This document shows, piece by piece, positions 35,167 through 42,987 of a stretch of DNA of 64,000 nucleotides (position 1 is the first letter of the stretch; each line of letters opens with the position of its first letter). The notes beneath the pieces are model-generated. The model did not search any database and had not been told where the DNA came from. It saw only the letters and a program-made list of their open reading frames with translations. The position numbers were made by a program, and so were the translations under genes. Origin of the DNA: Chitinophaga flava. Its GTDB lineage: Bacteria; Bacteroidota; Bacteroidia; Chitinophagales; Chitinophagaceae. The DNA lies in NCBI RefSeq assembly GCF_003308995.1, contig NZ_QFFJ01000001.1, positions 1,240,001 to 1,304,000 of the forward strand, in the 5' to 3' direction.

Positions 35167-35220
35167 ATTTGTGGGGGATGGAGCACGGAGCTTTACTAAG
35201 AGATGGAGCCCAGAGATAAA
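35132..35220 (+). repeat. Dispersed palindromic repeat, copy B
   Basis: It begins TCATCAAGTCTCCCAGG like copy A, but inside the MFS reading frame. Core CCCAGGGC (35143-35150), loop TAAA, GCCCTGGG (35155-35162). It then shares GGGCTAAATT and GGAGCTTTACTAA with copy A. The MFS stop codon is part of the repeat. Confidence 0.8.
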
Positions 35221-35265
35221 AAGAGCGGTGAAACATAGTGATAAGATAAAAGAATGAAACGTGGT

Positions 35266-35373
35266 GATAAAATATAGAGAATGAAGCACAACGATAAGAT
35301 AACGAGAAATGAAAACGGTGAGAAAATATAGAGAATGAAGCGCAACGATAAGATAACGAGAAATGAAAACGGT
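35266..35373. repeat. Two 54-nt direct tandem repeats
   Basis: Units at 35266-35319 and 35320-35373 differ at two positions only. They are A-rich and contain AACGATAAGATAACGAG. A degenerate third unit seems to precede them (35216-35265). No open frame of note runs through them. They lie between inverted palindromic copies B and C. Confidence 0.8.
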
Positions 35374-35410
35374 GATAAAATTGGAAATAAAAAAATGACT
35401 AAACCACCGT

Positions 35411-35452
35411 CTTTACACCTCCAATTTAGCCCAGGACTTTAGTCCTGGGACA
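35411..35452 (-). repeat. Dispersed palindromic repeat, copy C (inverted)
   Basis: CCCAGGACT at 35430-35438 and AGTCCTGGG at 35441-35449 form a perfect 9-bp stem with a TT loop. Read on the minus strand it continues CTGGGCTAAATTGGAGG as in copy A. With copy B it brackets 35163-35429 as inverted ends. Confidence 0.75.
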
Positions 35453-35476
35453 TTATATAGCTAAAACCCAATTATT

Positions 35477-35896
35477 ATGTCTAAAACAATCATTCAGGAT
35501 GTATTATTTAAGAATACTACACCCAGGGAGCTCTATGACATTTACACGGACGGAAAAAAACATAGCATCGCTACTGGCGCTCCGGCCGAAATCAGTCCCA
35601 CTGAGGGTAGCAGCTATTCCGCCCACAGCGGTTATATCACGGGAAAAAACCTTCAGCTGATCCCGGACCGGCTGATCGTACAGTCGTGGAGAGCACAGAG
35701 CTGGGATGCCGGTGATATAGACTCTACCTTTATCATCTACCTTGAGCCAATAGGCTCCGATGTCATGCTGCATGCTGTTCATGCTAATGTGCCGGACAAT
35801 GCCTACGATGACATCGACGCCGGCTGGAAAAAAATGTACTGGGAACCTTTCAGGCTATACCTCGCCGGAACACCTATCACTAAAGCATCCATGTAG
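35477..35896 (+). CDS. SRPBCC (START/AHSA1-like) domain protein
   Basis: A 139-residue cytoplasmic protein with the helix-grip fold of SRPBCC/AHSA1 proteins. It opens with IIQDVLFKNTTPRELYDIYTD, and the strands GSSYSAHSGYITGKNLQL, RLIVQSWRAQSWDAGDIDST and VMLHAVHANVP follow, with a C-terminal helix GWKKMYWEPFRLYL. The family binds hydrophobic ligands or acts as a co-chaperone; the substrate is unknown. It stands alone between repeat copies C (24 nt upstream) and D (38 nt downstream). Confidence 0.85.
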   Translation: MSKTIIQDVLFKNTTPRELYDIYTDGKKHSIATGAPAEISPTEGSSYSAHSGYITGKNLQLIPDRLIVQSWRAQSWDAGDIDSTFIIYLEPIGSDVMLHAVHANVPDNAYDDIDAGWKKMYWEPFRLYLAGTPITKASM

Positions 35897-35933
35897 GTAA
35901 AATTATTACCGGGCCGGGCAACAGATTGTATTT

Positions 35934-35978
35934 TCGTCAGCTCTCTCAGGACTGAAGTCCTGGGCTAAATAGATGAAG
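35934..35978 (+). repeat. Dispersed palindromic repeat, copy D
   Basis: CAGGACT at 35947-35953 pairs with AGTCCTG at 35956-35962 and is followed by GGCTAAATAGATGAAG. It lacks the longer downstream part of copies A and B. The rest of 35897-36172 shows no gene; a short open frame at 36014 looks like chance. Confidence 0.65.
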
Positions 35979-36172
35979 CTACAACTCACCTAACATCAGA
36001 TTATATACGGCACTTGTTAACGATTATCTGTTTTGCTGTTATGGTTGATGCCCAGTCCGGTAATACTTCTTCGTTTTTACTTCAGAAAATATCACCTCAG
36101 CCCAACCTAACACCATCATGGAATAGTATCTGTTGCCGGTATTACTGTCATAAAAGTACCGGCCATTTATTT

Positions 36173-36203
36173 TTTGTGTTTTGTGGAAACGATTTTATAT
36201 TTA
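36173..36203 (+). promoter_or_regulatory. Promoter of marR-GNAT gene
   Basis: TTTG (36173-36176), a 19-nt spacer and TATATTTA (36196-36203) match the Bacteroidota promoter consensus except for the last base. The gene starts 41 nt downstream of the -7 box. Confidence 0.65.
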
Positions 36204-36217
36204 CGTAACCAGTTACG
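36204..36217. promoter_or_regulatory. Probable MarR operator (palindrome)
   Basis: CGTAAC (36204-36209), CA, GTTACG (36212-36217) form a perfect 6-2-6 palindrome that begins at the base after the -7 box, covering the expected transcription start. Binding there by the encoded MarR protein would block its own promoter. Confidence 0.55.
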
Positions 36218-36243
36218 GAATTGATTACTTAAAATTGATAACA

Positions 36244-37194
36244 ATGAATTTTTTTGATACCGTAGGTAAAATGGCGATCGGCAGCAGACTCCGGCTGTTG
36301 ACAGACAAGATCACCGAAGACGCCGCCCGGATATACGACACCTATGCCGTAGATATGCAGCCTAAATGGTTTCCCGTATTTTATGTGCTCTCCCGGGGCG
36401 AACAAAAAACCATCACCGAAATAGCCAGGGAAATAGGGCATTCGCATGTATCGGTTAGTAAAATTGTCCGGGAAATGGCCGGTAAAAGACTGGTAAAAGA
36501 GAAAAAAGACAAAGCCGACGGACGCAGGACCATAATCAGTTTATCCGCCAAAGGCATGGACATGAATACCCGGATCGCCGATCAGTACACAGATGTAAAC
36601 AATGCCATCGAAGAGCTGTCGGCACAGGCGCAACATGACCTGTGGAAAGCCGTTGAGGAATGGGAGTTTCTGCTGGAACAGAAATCGCTGCTACGCCGTG
36701 TTCAGGCACAGCGGAAACAACGGGAAAGCCTCCAGGTGAAAATCGTTCCATACAAACCCGCATACCGCAAGGCTTTCAGAGATCTCAACGAAGAATGGAT
36801 ATCCACCTGGTTTAAAATGGAGCCTGCGGATTACAAAGCACTCGATGACCCGGAAGGTTATATCCTTCGTAAAGGCGGCCATATACTGGTAGCGCTTTAC
36901 AACGACGAGCCCGTAGGTGTTTGTGCCCTGATCCGTATGCAGGACCCCGACTACGATTACGAACTGGCCAAGATGGCGGTTTCTCCCCGCGTACAAGGCA
37001 AAAACATCGGCTGGCTGCTGGGCGATGCCTGTGTTCAGAAAACCCGTTCACTAGGTGCGTCAAAGATATACCTCGAAAGCAATACCATCCTCAAACCAGC
37101 CATCAATCTGTATCATAAACTGGGATTTCAGAAAGTGACCGGCAGAAGTACACCTTATGAACGGTGCAATATCCAGATGGAGCTGGTGTTATAG
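36244..37194 (+). CDS. MarR regulator fused to GNAT acetyltransferase
   Basis: A 316-residue two-domain protein. The N-terminal MarR winged helix (about 1-150) is seen in FYVLSRGEQKTITEIAREIG-type segments, HSHVSVSKIVREMAGKRLV and KADGRRTIISLSAKG. The C-terminal GNAT domain (about 165-316) is seen in ELAKMAVSPRVQGKNIGWLL and the late LYHKLGFQKVTGRS. The fusion couples DNA binding to acetyl-CoA-dependent modification of a small molecule. ATG 36244 is chosen because an upstream in-frame ATG at 36181 lies inside the promoter. The 3' end overlaps the convergent response-regulator gene by 6 bp. Confidence 0.9.
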   Translation: MNFFDTVGKMAIGSRLRLLTDKITEDAARIYDTYAVDMQPKWFPVFYVLSRGEQKTITEIAREIGHSHVSVSKIVREMAGKRLVKEKKDKADGRRTIISLSAKGMDMNTRIADQYTDVNNAIEELSAQAQHDLWKAVEEWEFLLEQKSLLRRVQAQRKQRESLQVKIVPYKPAYRKAFRDLNEEWISTWFKMEPADYKALDDPEGYILRKGGHILVALYNDEPVGVCALIRMQDPDYDYELAKMAVSPRVQGKNIGWLLGDACVQKTRSLGASKIYLESNTILKPAINLYHKLGFQKVTGRSTPYERCNIQMELVL

Positions 37195-37899
37195 AAAACG
37201 TTGTTGTATCAGTGCCATAAAATCGGGGCGGAACTTCTCACTCAACGGAATCCGTTTGTCAGCAATATGAATATGATTGTCCAGTATCTTCTCTATCTGG
37301 CTGGTATTAACGATATAGGAATTATGTACGCGGATAAAGGGAGCTCCCAGTTGTTCAGCGATCTCTTTCAAACGTTTGTACACCAGCACTTCTTCCCGGA
37401 TGGTAACCACTCGTACGTATTCCTTCTCTCCTTCAAAGTATAGCAGTTCAGACAAACGGATGCGTAGCAGTGTTTTGCCCGACTTCACAAAAAAGTAGTC
37501 CGGTTCGGGCTGCTCTTCTATTTTGTCCAGTGTGATACCCTGGCGGAAACAGGCTTCTATCTTCTGCCGGGCTGCCAGAAAGCGGGTAAGGGTGATGGGT
37601 TTTAACAGATAATCCAGCGTTTGGTAGTTGTAACTGTCAGCTGCAAATTCAGAATGTGCTGTTGTAAATACGATCTTCATATTGCTGGGCAGCAGCCCTG
37701 CCAGTTCCATGCCGTTCAGCCGCGGCATATTGATATCCAGAAACACCACATCAGCTTTATGCTGTTTCAGGCATTCCAGTGCTTCCAGCGCGTTGTAACA
37801 TTTACCTATGAGTTGCCAGTTGGTTGTTTGCTGGATATGCAGTTCCAGCAGTTTAACCGCGTTGGGCTCATCATCTACAATAAGGCAGTTCAAACTCAT
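37189..37899 (-). CDS. LytTR-family response regulator
   Basis: A 236-residue cytoplasmic regulator. The receiver domain (about 1-115) has DDE at 9-11, the phosphoacceptor D55 in VVFLDINMPR, T/S in VFTTAHS and K in DYLLKPI. The C-terminal LytTR DNA-binding domain (about 135-235) shows LSELLYFEGEKEYVRVVT and FIRVHNSYIVNTSQIEKI. It overlaps the upstream histidine-kinase gene by 4 bp, so the pair is translationally coupled. Targets are unknown; such pairs often control neighbouring transport or envelope genes. Confidence 0.93.
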   Translation of the reverse strand: MSLNCLIVDDEPNAVKLLELHIQQTTNWQLIGKCYNALEALECLKQHKADVVFLDINMPRLNGMELAGLLPSNMKIVFTTAHSEFAADSYNYQTLDYLLKPITLTRFLAARQKIEACFRQGITLDKIEEQPEPDYFFVKSGKTLLRIRLSELLYFEGEKEYVRVVTIREEVLVYKRLKEIAEQLGAPFIRVHNSYIVNTSQIEKILDNHIHIADKRIPLSEKFRPDFMALIQQRFL

Positions 37900-38921
37900 A
37901 AAGGGACGGTTAAGGAGGCTATAAAATGGTTATTTGATTTCTCTGTCTTCAGCTCAAAATTATCTCCATACAACAACACCAGGCGTTTTCGCAGATTTTC
38001 TATCCCTGATCCGCGCCCGCTGCTACTGACAGGCTGCCGGGGTATTTCATTGCAGGTACTGAAAACAAGACGATTGTGTTGCCGTACCAGCGATATCTCA
38101 ATATCATTACGGGTGCTGGTTTTATCAATCCCATGCTTAAAAATATTCTCCACAAAAGTCATCAGCAGCATAGGAGGCAACTGGCAGTCATCACTGGCAT
38201 CTTTGATAAAATTCAGACCAATTTCATGCCGGATTCGGATCTTTTCGAGGGCAATATAATTTTCCAGAAAATTTATTTCTGTAGATAATTTGACTTTATC
38301 CTTCGGGCTTTCATCTACAAAATAACGCATGATCTCCGACAACCTTTCTATCAGCAAAGCCGTGCGGGGCGCTTCGCGGAAAGCCTCATAATAGATGTTG
38401 TTGAGCGTATTAAACAGGAAATGCGGCTGCACCTGCGACTTCAACAGATTCAATTCTGTTTGTGCATGTTGTAGCAGTATCTCCTCCGTTTCCCGCTTCA
38501 AAATAAAATAAGCAATGGCCATCCTCAACACAAAACCCAGCAGAAAAATCGTGAGCATACCAAACACATTACGGAGCAGCTGCATGGTACTCAGCATGAT
38601 AGTGGCATCAGGCTTAGGATTAAACAACAGGTTGTACAGCCACATCATCAGATAGGCCCTGGTGATGCTCAAGCTCAACAAAAAAAGAATGGCAGCAATG
38701 ATATACAGCACCTTCCTGTTTTTCAGGAACAAGCGGGGATATAAAAAACTGATATTACCGTACACCACCATCGCATAGAAGGAAGTATTCAGCAAAGCAT
38801 AGGTTACCGACTGGCCCAGGCTGTCCTCCGGCAGCAACGTAAAAAACAGCAATAGTAATACCATCAGCCATATCAACCATTGCACCCGTACCGCAGTAGA
38901 CATCTCTTTAAAAATTTGCAT
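37896..38921 (-). CDS. LytS-type sensor histidine kinase
   Basis: A 341-residue inner-membrane kinase. Four hydrophobic helices occupy about residues 15-140 (for example LIWLMVLLLLFFTLL and NVFGMLTIFLLGFVLRMAIA). The His_kinase domain has LLKSQVQPHFLFNTLNNIYY with the phosphoacceptor His, and an ATPase part has FVENIFKHGID (N box) and SGRGSGIENLRKRL (G box). It phosphorylates the LytTR regulator encoded 4 bp overlapping downstream. No separate sensor domain is present, so the membrane part probably senses the signal. Confidence 0.92.
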   Translation of the reverse strand: MQIFKEMSTAVRVQWLIWLMVLLLLFFTLLPEDSLGQSVTYALLNTSFYAMVVYGNISFLYPRLFLKNRKVLYIIAAILFLLSLSITRAYLMMWLYNLLFNPKPDATIMLSTMQLLRNVFGMLTIFLLGFVLRMAIAYFILKRETEEILLQHAQTELNLLKSQVQPHFLFNTLNNIYYEAFREAPRTALLIERLSEIMRYFVDESPKDKVKLSTEINFLENYIALEKIRIRHEIGLNFIKDASDDCQLPPMLLMTFVENIFKHGIDKTSTRNDIEISLVRQHNRLVFSTCNEIPRQPVSSSGRGSGIENLRKRLVLLYGDNFELKTEKSNNHFIASLTVPL

Positions 38922-38968
38922 GGCTGAAAATACAAAGGTTTTAAAACAGTTAAGTCAAAAGTACCATA

Positions 38969-39139
38969 TCACGATGCTTCTTTCCGTGTATTTTCAACCA
39001 TTATTACCGGCATTTCAACCATCACCGGTTCTTTTTCAATGATGATAATCATCCGGGAGATACCTGCCATTGATTTAAAATTCCGGGGAGATGATTGAAA
39101 ACAGTTGATCTGTTGTTCCGGAAGATGAACATTTGCCAT
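38969..39139 (-). CDS. Possible small protein, weak support
   Basis: A 56-codon frame starting MANVHLPEQQINCFQSS and ending VENTRKEAS. It contains a hydrophobic, Met/Ile/Val-rich stretch (MIIIIEKEPVMVEMPVIMV). It lies in the gap between the LytS gene and the divergent secreted-protein gene. No homolog was recognised and it may be chance; the remaining gap sequence shows nothing else. Confidence 0.25.
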   Translation of the reverse strand: MANVHLPEQQINCFQSSPRNFKSMAGISRMIIIIEKEPVMVEMPVIMVENTRKEAS

Positions 39140-39162
39140 GAAACAAAACAGACCATTCAGCA

Positions 39163-39981
39163 ATGACAATTACCTCATCCTTCCGTCCTGTATTCGTTGT
39201 ATTTATTTTCCTGTTGTCGCTGCAAACAGCCTTTGCCCAAGCCGATACGATTGACCAGCGTCATCAGCCGTTGAATACCCGTCTGCTGCAACCCGGACTA
39301 CGGCAGTATCTGGTGTATTACCAGTTTCCCAGTCAGCCTAAAATCATGGCTTTCTCGCTCTGGACCAGGGATATCAGCCAGTCCCGCCGTGGAGGCCTTC
39401 CGGTATTTGAGATCCGGCAAACCTGGTATAGCACTGACAGTAACCATTACCGCAGTGTCTATTCCGTTAACAGTGCCTCCGACTTTTCCCCGCTCTACCA
39501 CACAGAAACTACCGGCCCTAAACTGAAGGCTTACAACTGGTCTGCCGGCGGTATCAAAGGTGCAGATACCGTAGCCAATAATACAGCTGCCGGTTACACC
39601 CTTGATTTCAACGGCCCTAATTACAACTGGAACCTGGACATCGAGACATTTGAAATGCTGCCACTGGCCGCCGGCAAAACATTTGCCATCCGCTTTTATG
39701 ATGCCGGCCTGGAACCACCAGCCTATGTCAATTATACCGTTACCGGCAGTGAAATGCTGACCACACTCGACAATAAAAAAGTGGACTGCTGGAAACTGCA
39801 TACCGAAGGCGATTCTCCTCGTGGCAAATACACGCAGACATTCTGGATCAGTAAAAACGGACATGAATTGCTGAAGGAAGAAGACAGTTTTAATGGTATG
39901 TTCCGCTACAAGGTGAAACTGCCAGGACTGGCACCCAACCCCGCGGAAGCTCTTCGTAACGCCCTCACCCGGCAACCCTGA
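39163..39981 (+). CDS. Secreted DUF3108-like protein
   Basis: A 272-residue protein with a Sec signal (FVVFIFLLSLQTAFAQA). The mature part is beta-rich: FEIRQTWYSTDSNHYRSVYS, then YTLDFNGPNYNWNLDIETF, and a C-terminal YTQTFWISKNGHELLKEEDS similar to DUF3108-type outer-membrane-associated proteins. Its function is unknown. It is a single gene, divergent from the LytS gene. The family assignment is tentative. Confidence 0.75.
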   Translation: MTITSSFRPVFVVFIFLLSLQTAFAQADTIDQRHQPLNTRLLQPGLRQYLVYYQFPSQPKIMAFSLWTRDISQSRRGGLPVFEIRQTWYSTDSNHYRSVYSVNSASDFSPLYHTETTGPKLKAYNWSAGGIKGADTVANNTAAGYTLDFNGPNYNWNLDIETFEMLPLAAGKTFAIRFYDAGLEPPAYVNYTVTGSEMLTTLDNKKVDCWKLHTEGDSPRGKYTQTFWISKNGHELLKEEDSFNGMFRYKVKLPGLAPNPAEALRNALTRQP

Positions 39982-40067
39982 AAAATTTTCACCGACTCAA
40001 ATCCTGTTTTTACCGAGGTATGTATGCATTCAACTGAAAAGCGCTGTCCCTGGCCTATGATGGTTAT

Positions 40068-40075
40068 TAGTTTTG
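40068..40075 (+). promoter_or_regulatory. Candidate -7 box of NTF2-like gene
   Basis: TAGTTTTG fits TAnnTTTG exactly, 27 nt before the ATG at 40103. No good -33 TTTG was found. Confidence 0.35.
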
Positions 40076-40102
40076 TAGCATCAATCCAAAAACAGGTGTA
40101 CT

Positions 40103-40558
40103 ATGAACAAAGTAGTGGAAATAAAAGCTATCAGACAGGCCACCGAAGAGATCTTCCGGTCGTTTGAAGCTCAGGATTTCAGAAGCTCTGCCGTCCATCT
40201 CACGGAGGATTGCGACTATATTACTTTTGACGGAACACACCTGAAAGGAAAAGCAGCTTATATCGAATCGCATGAACAACTCATGAATAATTTTATGTTC
40301 AGGGGCGCCAAACTGGAAGGTGAGATAGACCAGATGCGTTTTCTGAACGACCGGACGGCGGTCATGATCGCACATGGAGCCATCCGTTTCCGCTGGCAGA
40401 AAAAAGCGCCACAAAGCCGTCAGTCTATCAACACTACCCTGTGGATCAAAAACACAGAAGACCGCTGGCAGATGGCAGCTTTCCATAACTGCAGAATTAA
40501 GAAACCAAGCCTGTTCATAAAATGGATCACTAAGATGGCCAGCATAATTAGGGGATGA
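40103..40558 (+). CDS. NTF2-like protein (SgcJ/EcaC, DUF4440 type)
   Basis: A 151-residue protein of the SnoaL/NTF2-like fold. It opens with a helix, AIRQATEEIFRSFEAQDFRS, followed by LTEDCDYITFDGTHLKGKAA, the helix SHEQLMNNFMF, and strands ending SINTTLWIKNTEDRWQMAAFHNC, which is the usual SgcJ/EcaC pattern. These small cone-shaped domains bind hydrophobic ligands or act as isomerases or cyclases; the role here is unknown. An antisense frame covers the whole gene, but lacks any such pattern. Confidence 0.85.
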   Translation: MNKVVEIKAIRQATEEIFRSFEAQDFRSSAVHLTEDCDYITFDGTHLKGKAAYIESHEQLMNNFMFRGAKLEGEIDQMRFLNDRTAVMIAHGAIRFRWQKKAPQSRQSINTTLWIKNTEDRWQMAAFHNCRIKKPSLFIKWITKMASIIRG

Positions 40559-40689
40559 CCTGAAGTGGAGATCATAACGAAGAAGGAACAAAAGAATCAA
40601 AAAGAGAAAAAAAAGATAAAACAGAAGATATTACCTTCGTTGTGTTCTCCGCTTATCAGGCGCATCAGTAACATTGTAAACCATCACCT

Positions 40690-41322
40690 TTGCCGGCACA
40701 TCAACTATTGCTCTTCGCATTGGCCGCCCTTGTCATGGTGTTGACACCGGGGCCGAATATGATTTATCTGGTTTCCAGATCAGTGACACAAGGAAGAAAA
40801 GCAGCCATGATTTCGTTGGGCGGGGTGGCGTGTGGATTATTGTTTCATATTACGCTGGTATCTTTTGGTTTGACTACCATCCTGATGGCTATACCTTACG
40901 CCTATACGATCCTCAAAACTATCGGGGTGATATATCTGCTGTACCTGGCCTGGCAGGCCATAAAACCCGGCGGCAGACCTGTTTTCGAAAATGCCGGCGC
41001 CCTCAAATATGATAAACCGGTGAAACTGTTTAGCATGGGTTTGTTTACCAGTATGCTGAATCCCAAGATTGCGGTGTTTTACATGTCTTTCTTTCCTCAG
41101 TTTATCAAACCGGAATATGGTTCTATTCTGGTACAGAGTTTTACCTTGGGTTTTATTCAGATACTGATGAGTTTTACGATCAACAGTATGATCATTTTTT
41201 CTGCTGCAAAAGTAACGCGCTGGTTCAGCGCCAACCCGAAGTGGGTGCGTGCCCAGAAATGGTTTATGGGCAGCGTTTTTGCCGGACTGGCGCTGAAGAT
41301 GGCGTTAGACAAAGGCAAATAG
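40690..41322 (+). CDS. LysE/RhtB-family amino-acid exporter, TTG start
   Basis: A 210-residue inner-membrane exporter with six helices. The family motif LTPGPNMIYLVSRSVTQGRKA lies 17 residues in, where RhtB proteins have it. Further marks are GGVACGLLFHITLVSFGL and SMLNPKIAVFYMSFFPQF. The frame has no ATG between the upstream stop at 40669 and this motif; TTG at 40690 gives the normal family length, so it is the likely start. It would export small amino acids or homoserine lactones. It is convergent with the GH20 gene, one base apart. Confidence 0.88.
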   Translation: MPAHQLLLFALAALVMVLTPGPNMIYLVSRSVTQGRKAAMISLGGVACGLLFHITLVSFGLTTILMAIPYAYTILKTIGVIYLLYLAWQAIKPGGRPVFENAGALKYDKPVKLFSMGLFTSMLNPKIAVFYMSFFPQFIKPEYGSILVQSFTLGFIQILMSFTINSMIIFSAAKVTRWFSANPKWVRAQKWFMGSVFAGLALKMALDKGK

Positions 41323-41323
41323 C

Positions 41324-42928
41324 TTAATCGATAAAACTTTTCTGATCAGTAGGTTTACCTGTTTCCACATGCCGGGAAGGCTGGAAGTAATCGTAGAAAT
41401 ATAGTTTATCCTGTTCATACAGTTTCATCTGTGGTTTCAGCCTTTCGATGTATTGTTCAAAGTTCCTGGAGGCTGGTTGTGTCCAGGCGGCTTCCGCCAG
41501 GGCAGAGATGCGTGGAAACAGCAGGAAATCGAGTCTTTTAGGGTTGGAGATCGTTTCAGACCAGAGGCAGGCCTGTATGCCCAGTATCTGCTGTTCATGT
41601 CCGCTGGCAGCCGGCACATTGCCTGTTGAAAAATCATATACTGATTTCAGTGTATTAAACTCTCCCACTCTCCATCTGCGGCCTATTTTGTGTGTGCTGT
41701 CCTGTATGAAATCGAAGTAAAGCGGCAGCCGCGGACACATCACCACTGCATAGCCTTTCTCCAGCGCCAGGCGCAGGTTTTCGGGTTTATCATGTCTCCA
41801 CCAGCAAACGATGCTTTTGTTGACCGGCAAAGTAGCAGTAGCCACTTCATCCCAGGCCATCACCTTGTTATGCAGATTAAAAACGGTATCGGCCATACGC
41901 TGGAAGAAATAATCTTCTACCTGTTTGCGGTTGTTGAATCCTTTTGTTTTCATGAGGTGGGCCACACCGCTGTCTGCATCCCAGGCTTTGTTGCCGAAAG
42001 ACACTTCATCGCCGCCCAGGTGGATCATACCAGCAGGAAACAGGGTTGCCGTTTCTTTCAGGATATCAGCGAGGTATTGATAGGTACCTTCTTTCCCCGG
42101 ATTAAAGGTGAAGGATGGATATTTTTCAGTGCCACCGCCATCAAAGGCAGGATAGGCCCTGTTGGCAGCACTGGCATGTCCTGGCATATCGATCTCCGGA
42201 ATCACCTGGATAAACCGTTCCTGTGCATAGGCTACAATTTCCCGGATATCATCCTGTGTATAGAAGGTGGCTGGTGCTTTAGGATCAGTATGATTGCCGA
42301 TACCGCCTACTGTTGTCAGCAGCGGATACTTTTTGATTTCCAGGCGCCAGCCGGGAGCGTCGGTCAGATGCCAGTGGAAGCGGTTCAGTTTGTAGAAGGC
42401 CATCCAGTCGAGGATAGACTTTACTTTTTCTTTTCCGAAGAAGAAGCGGGATTCGTCGAGCATGAAACCACGCCAGGCGTAATGGGGTGCATCGCTGATG
42501 TTCCAGCAGCCAACACGGCGAGGAGTTGCAGTGCCGGCAGTAGCTGCCAGCTGCAGGAAGGTGGTGATACCGTTGAAGACCCCTTCGTTGCCCGAAGCGG
42601 CGATCACCACAGCAGATGAAGTTATCTTCAGCGTATATGCGTCTACGTTATCATTCTTCTTAATGCGTTGCAGGATGATCACTGGTGATTTGGCAGTACC
42701 CTTGCCGGGACTAACGATATTGAATGTACGCTGTAACTCATTTCGCAGGTAGGTGGCCAAAGGCTGCAGGGAAGGGTCTTTTGCCTCGATCCTGATATTA
42801 TCGTTGAGCACCAGCTCACCTTGTGCCCGGGTGTATTGTACAGGCAAAGGAATCACCGGGCATGCCTGTTGCGCTGACAGCTGCAGGCAACAGGCAAAAA
42901 TCAGCATTGATAAAAAGATAGTTTTCAT
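41324..42928 (-). CDS. Beta-N-acetylhexosaminidase (GH20)
   Basis: A 534-residue exported glycoside hydrolase with a Sec signal (MKTIFLSMLIFACCLQLSAQ). An N-terminal GH20b domain (about 25-145) is followed by the catalytic barrel: FHWHLTDAPGWRLEIKKYP, QVIPEIDMPGHASAANRAYP, and the catalytic pair D307-E308 in HLGGDEVSFGN. The enzyme removes terminal GlcNAc or GalNAc by substrate-assisted catalysis, for instance from chitin fragments or glycans, in the periplasm or outside. It is monocistronic, which suits a general scavenging role. Confidence 0.94.
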   Translation of the reverse strand: MKTIFLSMLIFACCLQLSAQQACPVIPLPVQYTRAQGELVLNDNIRIEAKDPSLQPLATYLRNELQRTFNIVSPGKGTAKSPVIILQRIKKNDNVDAYTLKITSSAVVIAASGNEGVFNGITTFLQLAATAGTATPRRVGCWNISDAPHYAWRGFMLDESRFFFGKEKVKSILDWMAFYKLNRFHWHLTDAPGWRLEIKKYPLLTTVGGIGNHTDPKAPATFYTQDDIREIVAYAQERFIQVIPEIDMPGHASAANRAYPAFDGGGTEKYPSFTFNPGKEGTYQYLADILKETATLFPAGMIHLGGDEVSFGNKAWDADSGVAHLMKTKGFNNRKQVEDYFFQRMADTVFNLHNKVMAWDEVATATLPVNKSIVCWWRHDKPENLRLALEKGYAVVMCPRLPLYFDFIQDSTHKIGRRWRVGEFNTLKSVYDFSTGNVPAASGHEQQILGIQACLWSETISNPKRLDFLLFPRISALAEAAWTQPASRNFEQYIERLKPQMKLYEQDKLYFYDYFQPSRHVETGKPTDQKSFID

Positions 42929-42987
42929 TGTTCGGTTGATGATTTGGAATAATCAACCCACAAGATACATGCTGGATCTTTGAAAGT

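Noticed and set aside
35266..35373. Tandem repeats considered as a CRISPR array
   Set aside because: The two units are directly adjacent with no spacers, and there are no cas genes.
36014..36208. 64-codon plus-strand frame upstream of marR-GNAT
   Set aside because: It runs into the promoter and operator and has no coding pattern.
40067..40600. 177-codon minus-strand frame covering the NTF2-like gene
   Set aside because: The plus-strand product has a clear NTF2-like pattern and a -7 box; the other does not.
41690..42619. 309-codon plus-strand frame antisense to the GH20 gene
   Set aside because: All GH20 catalytic motifs are on the minus strand.
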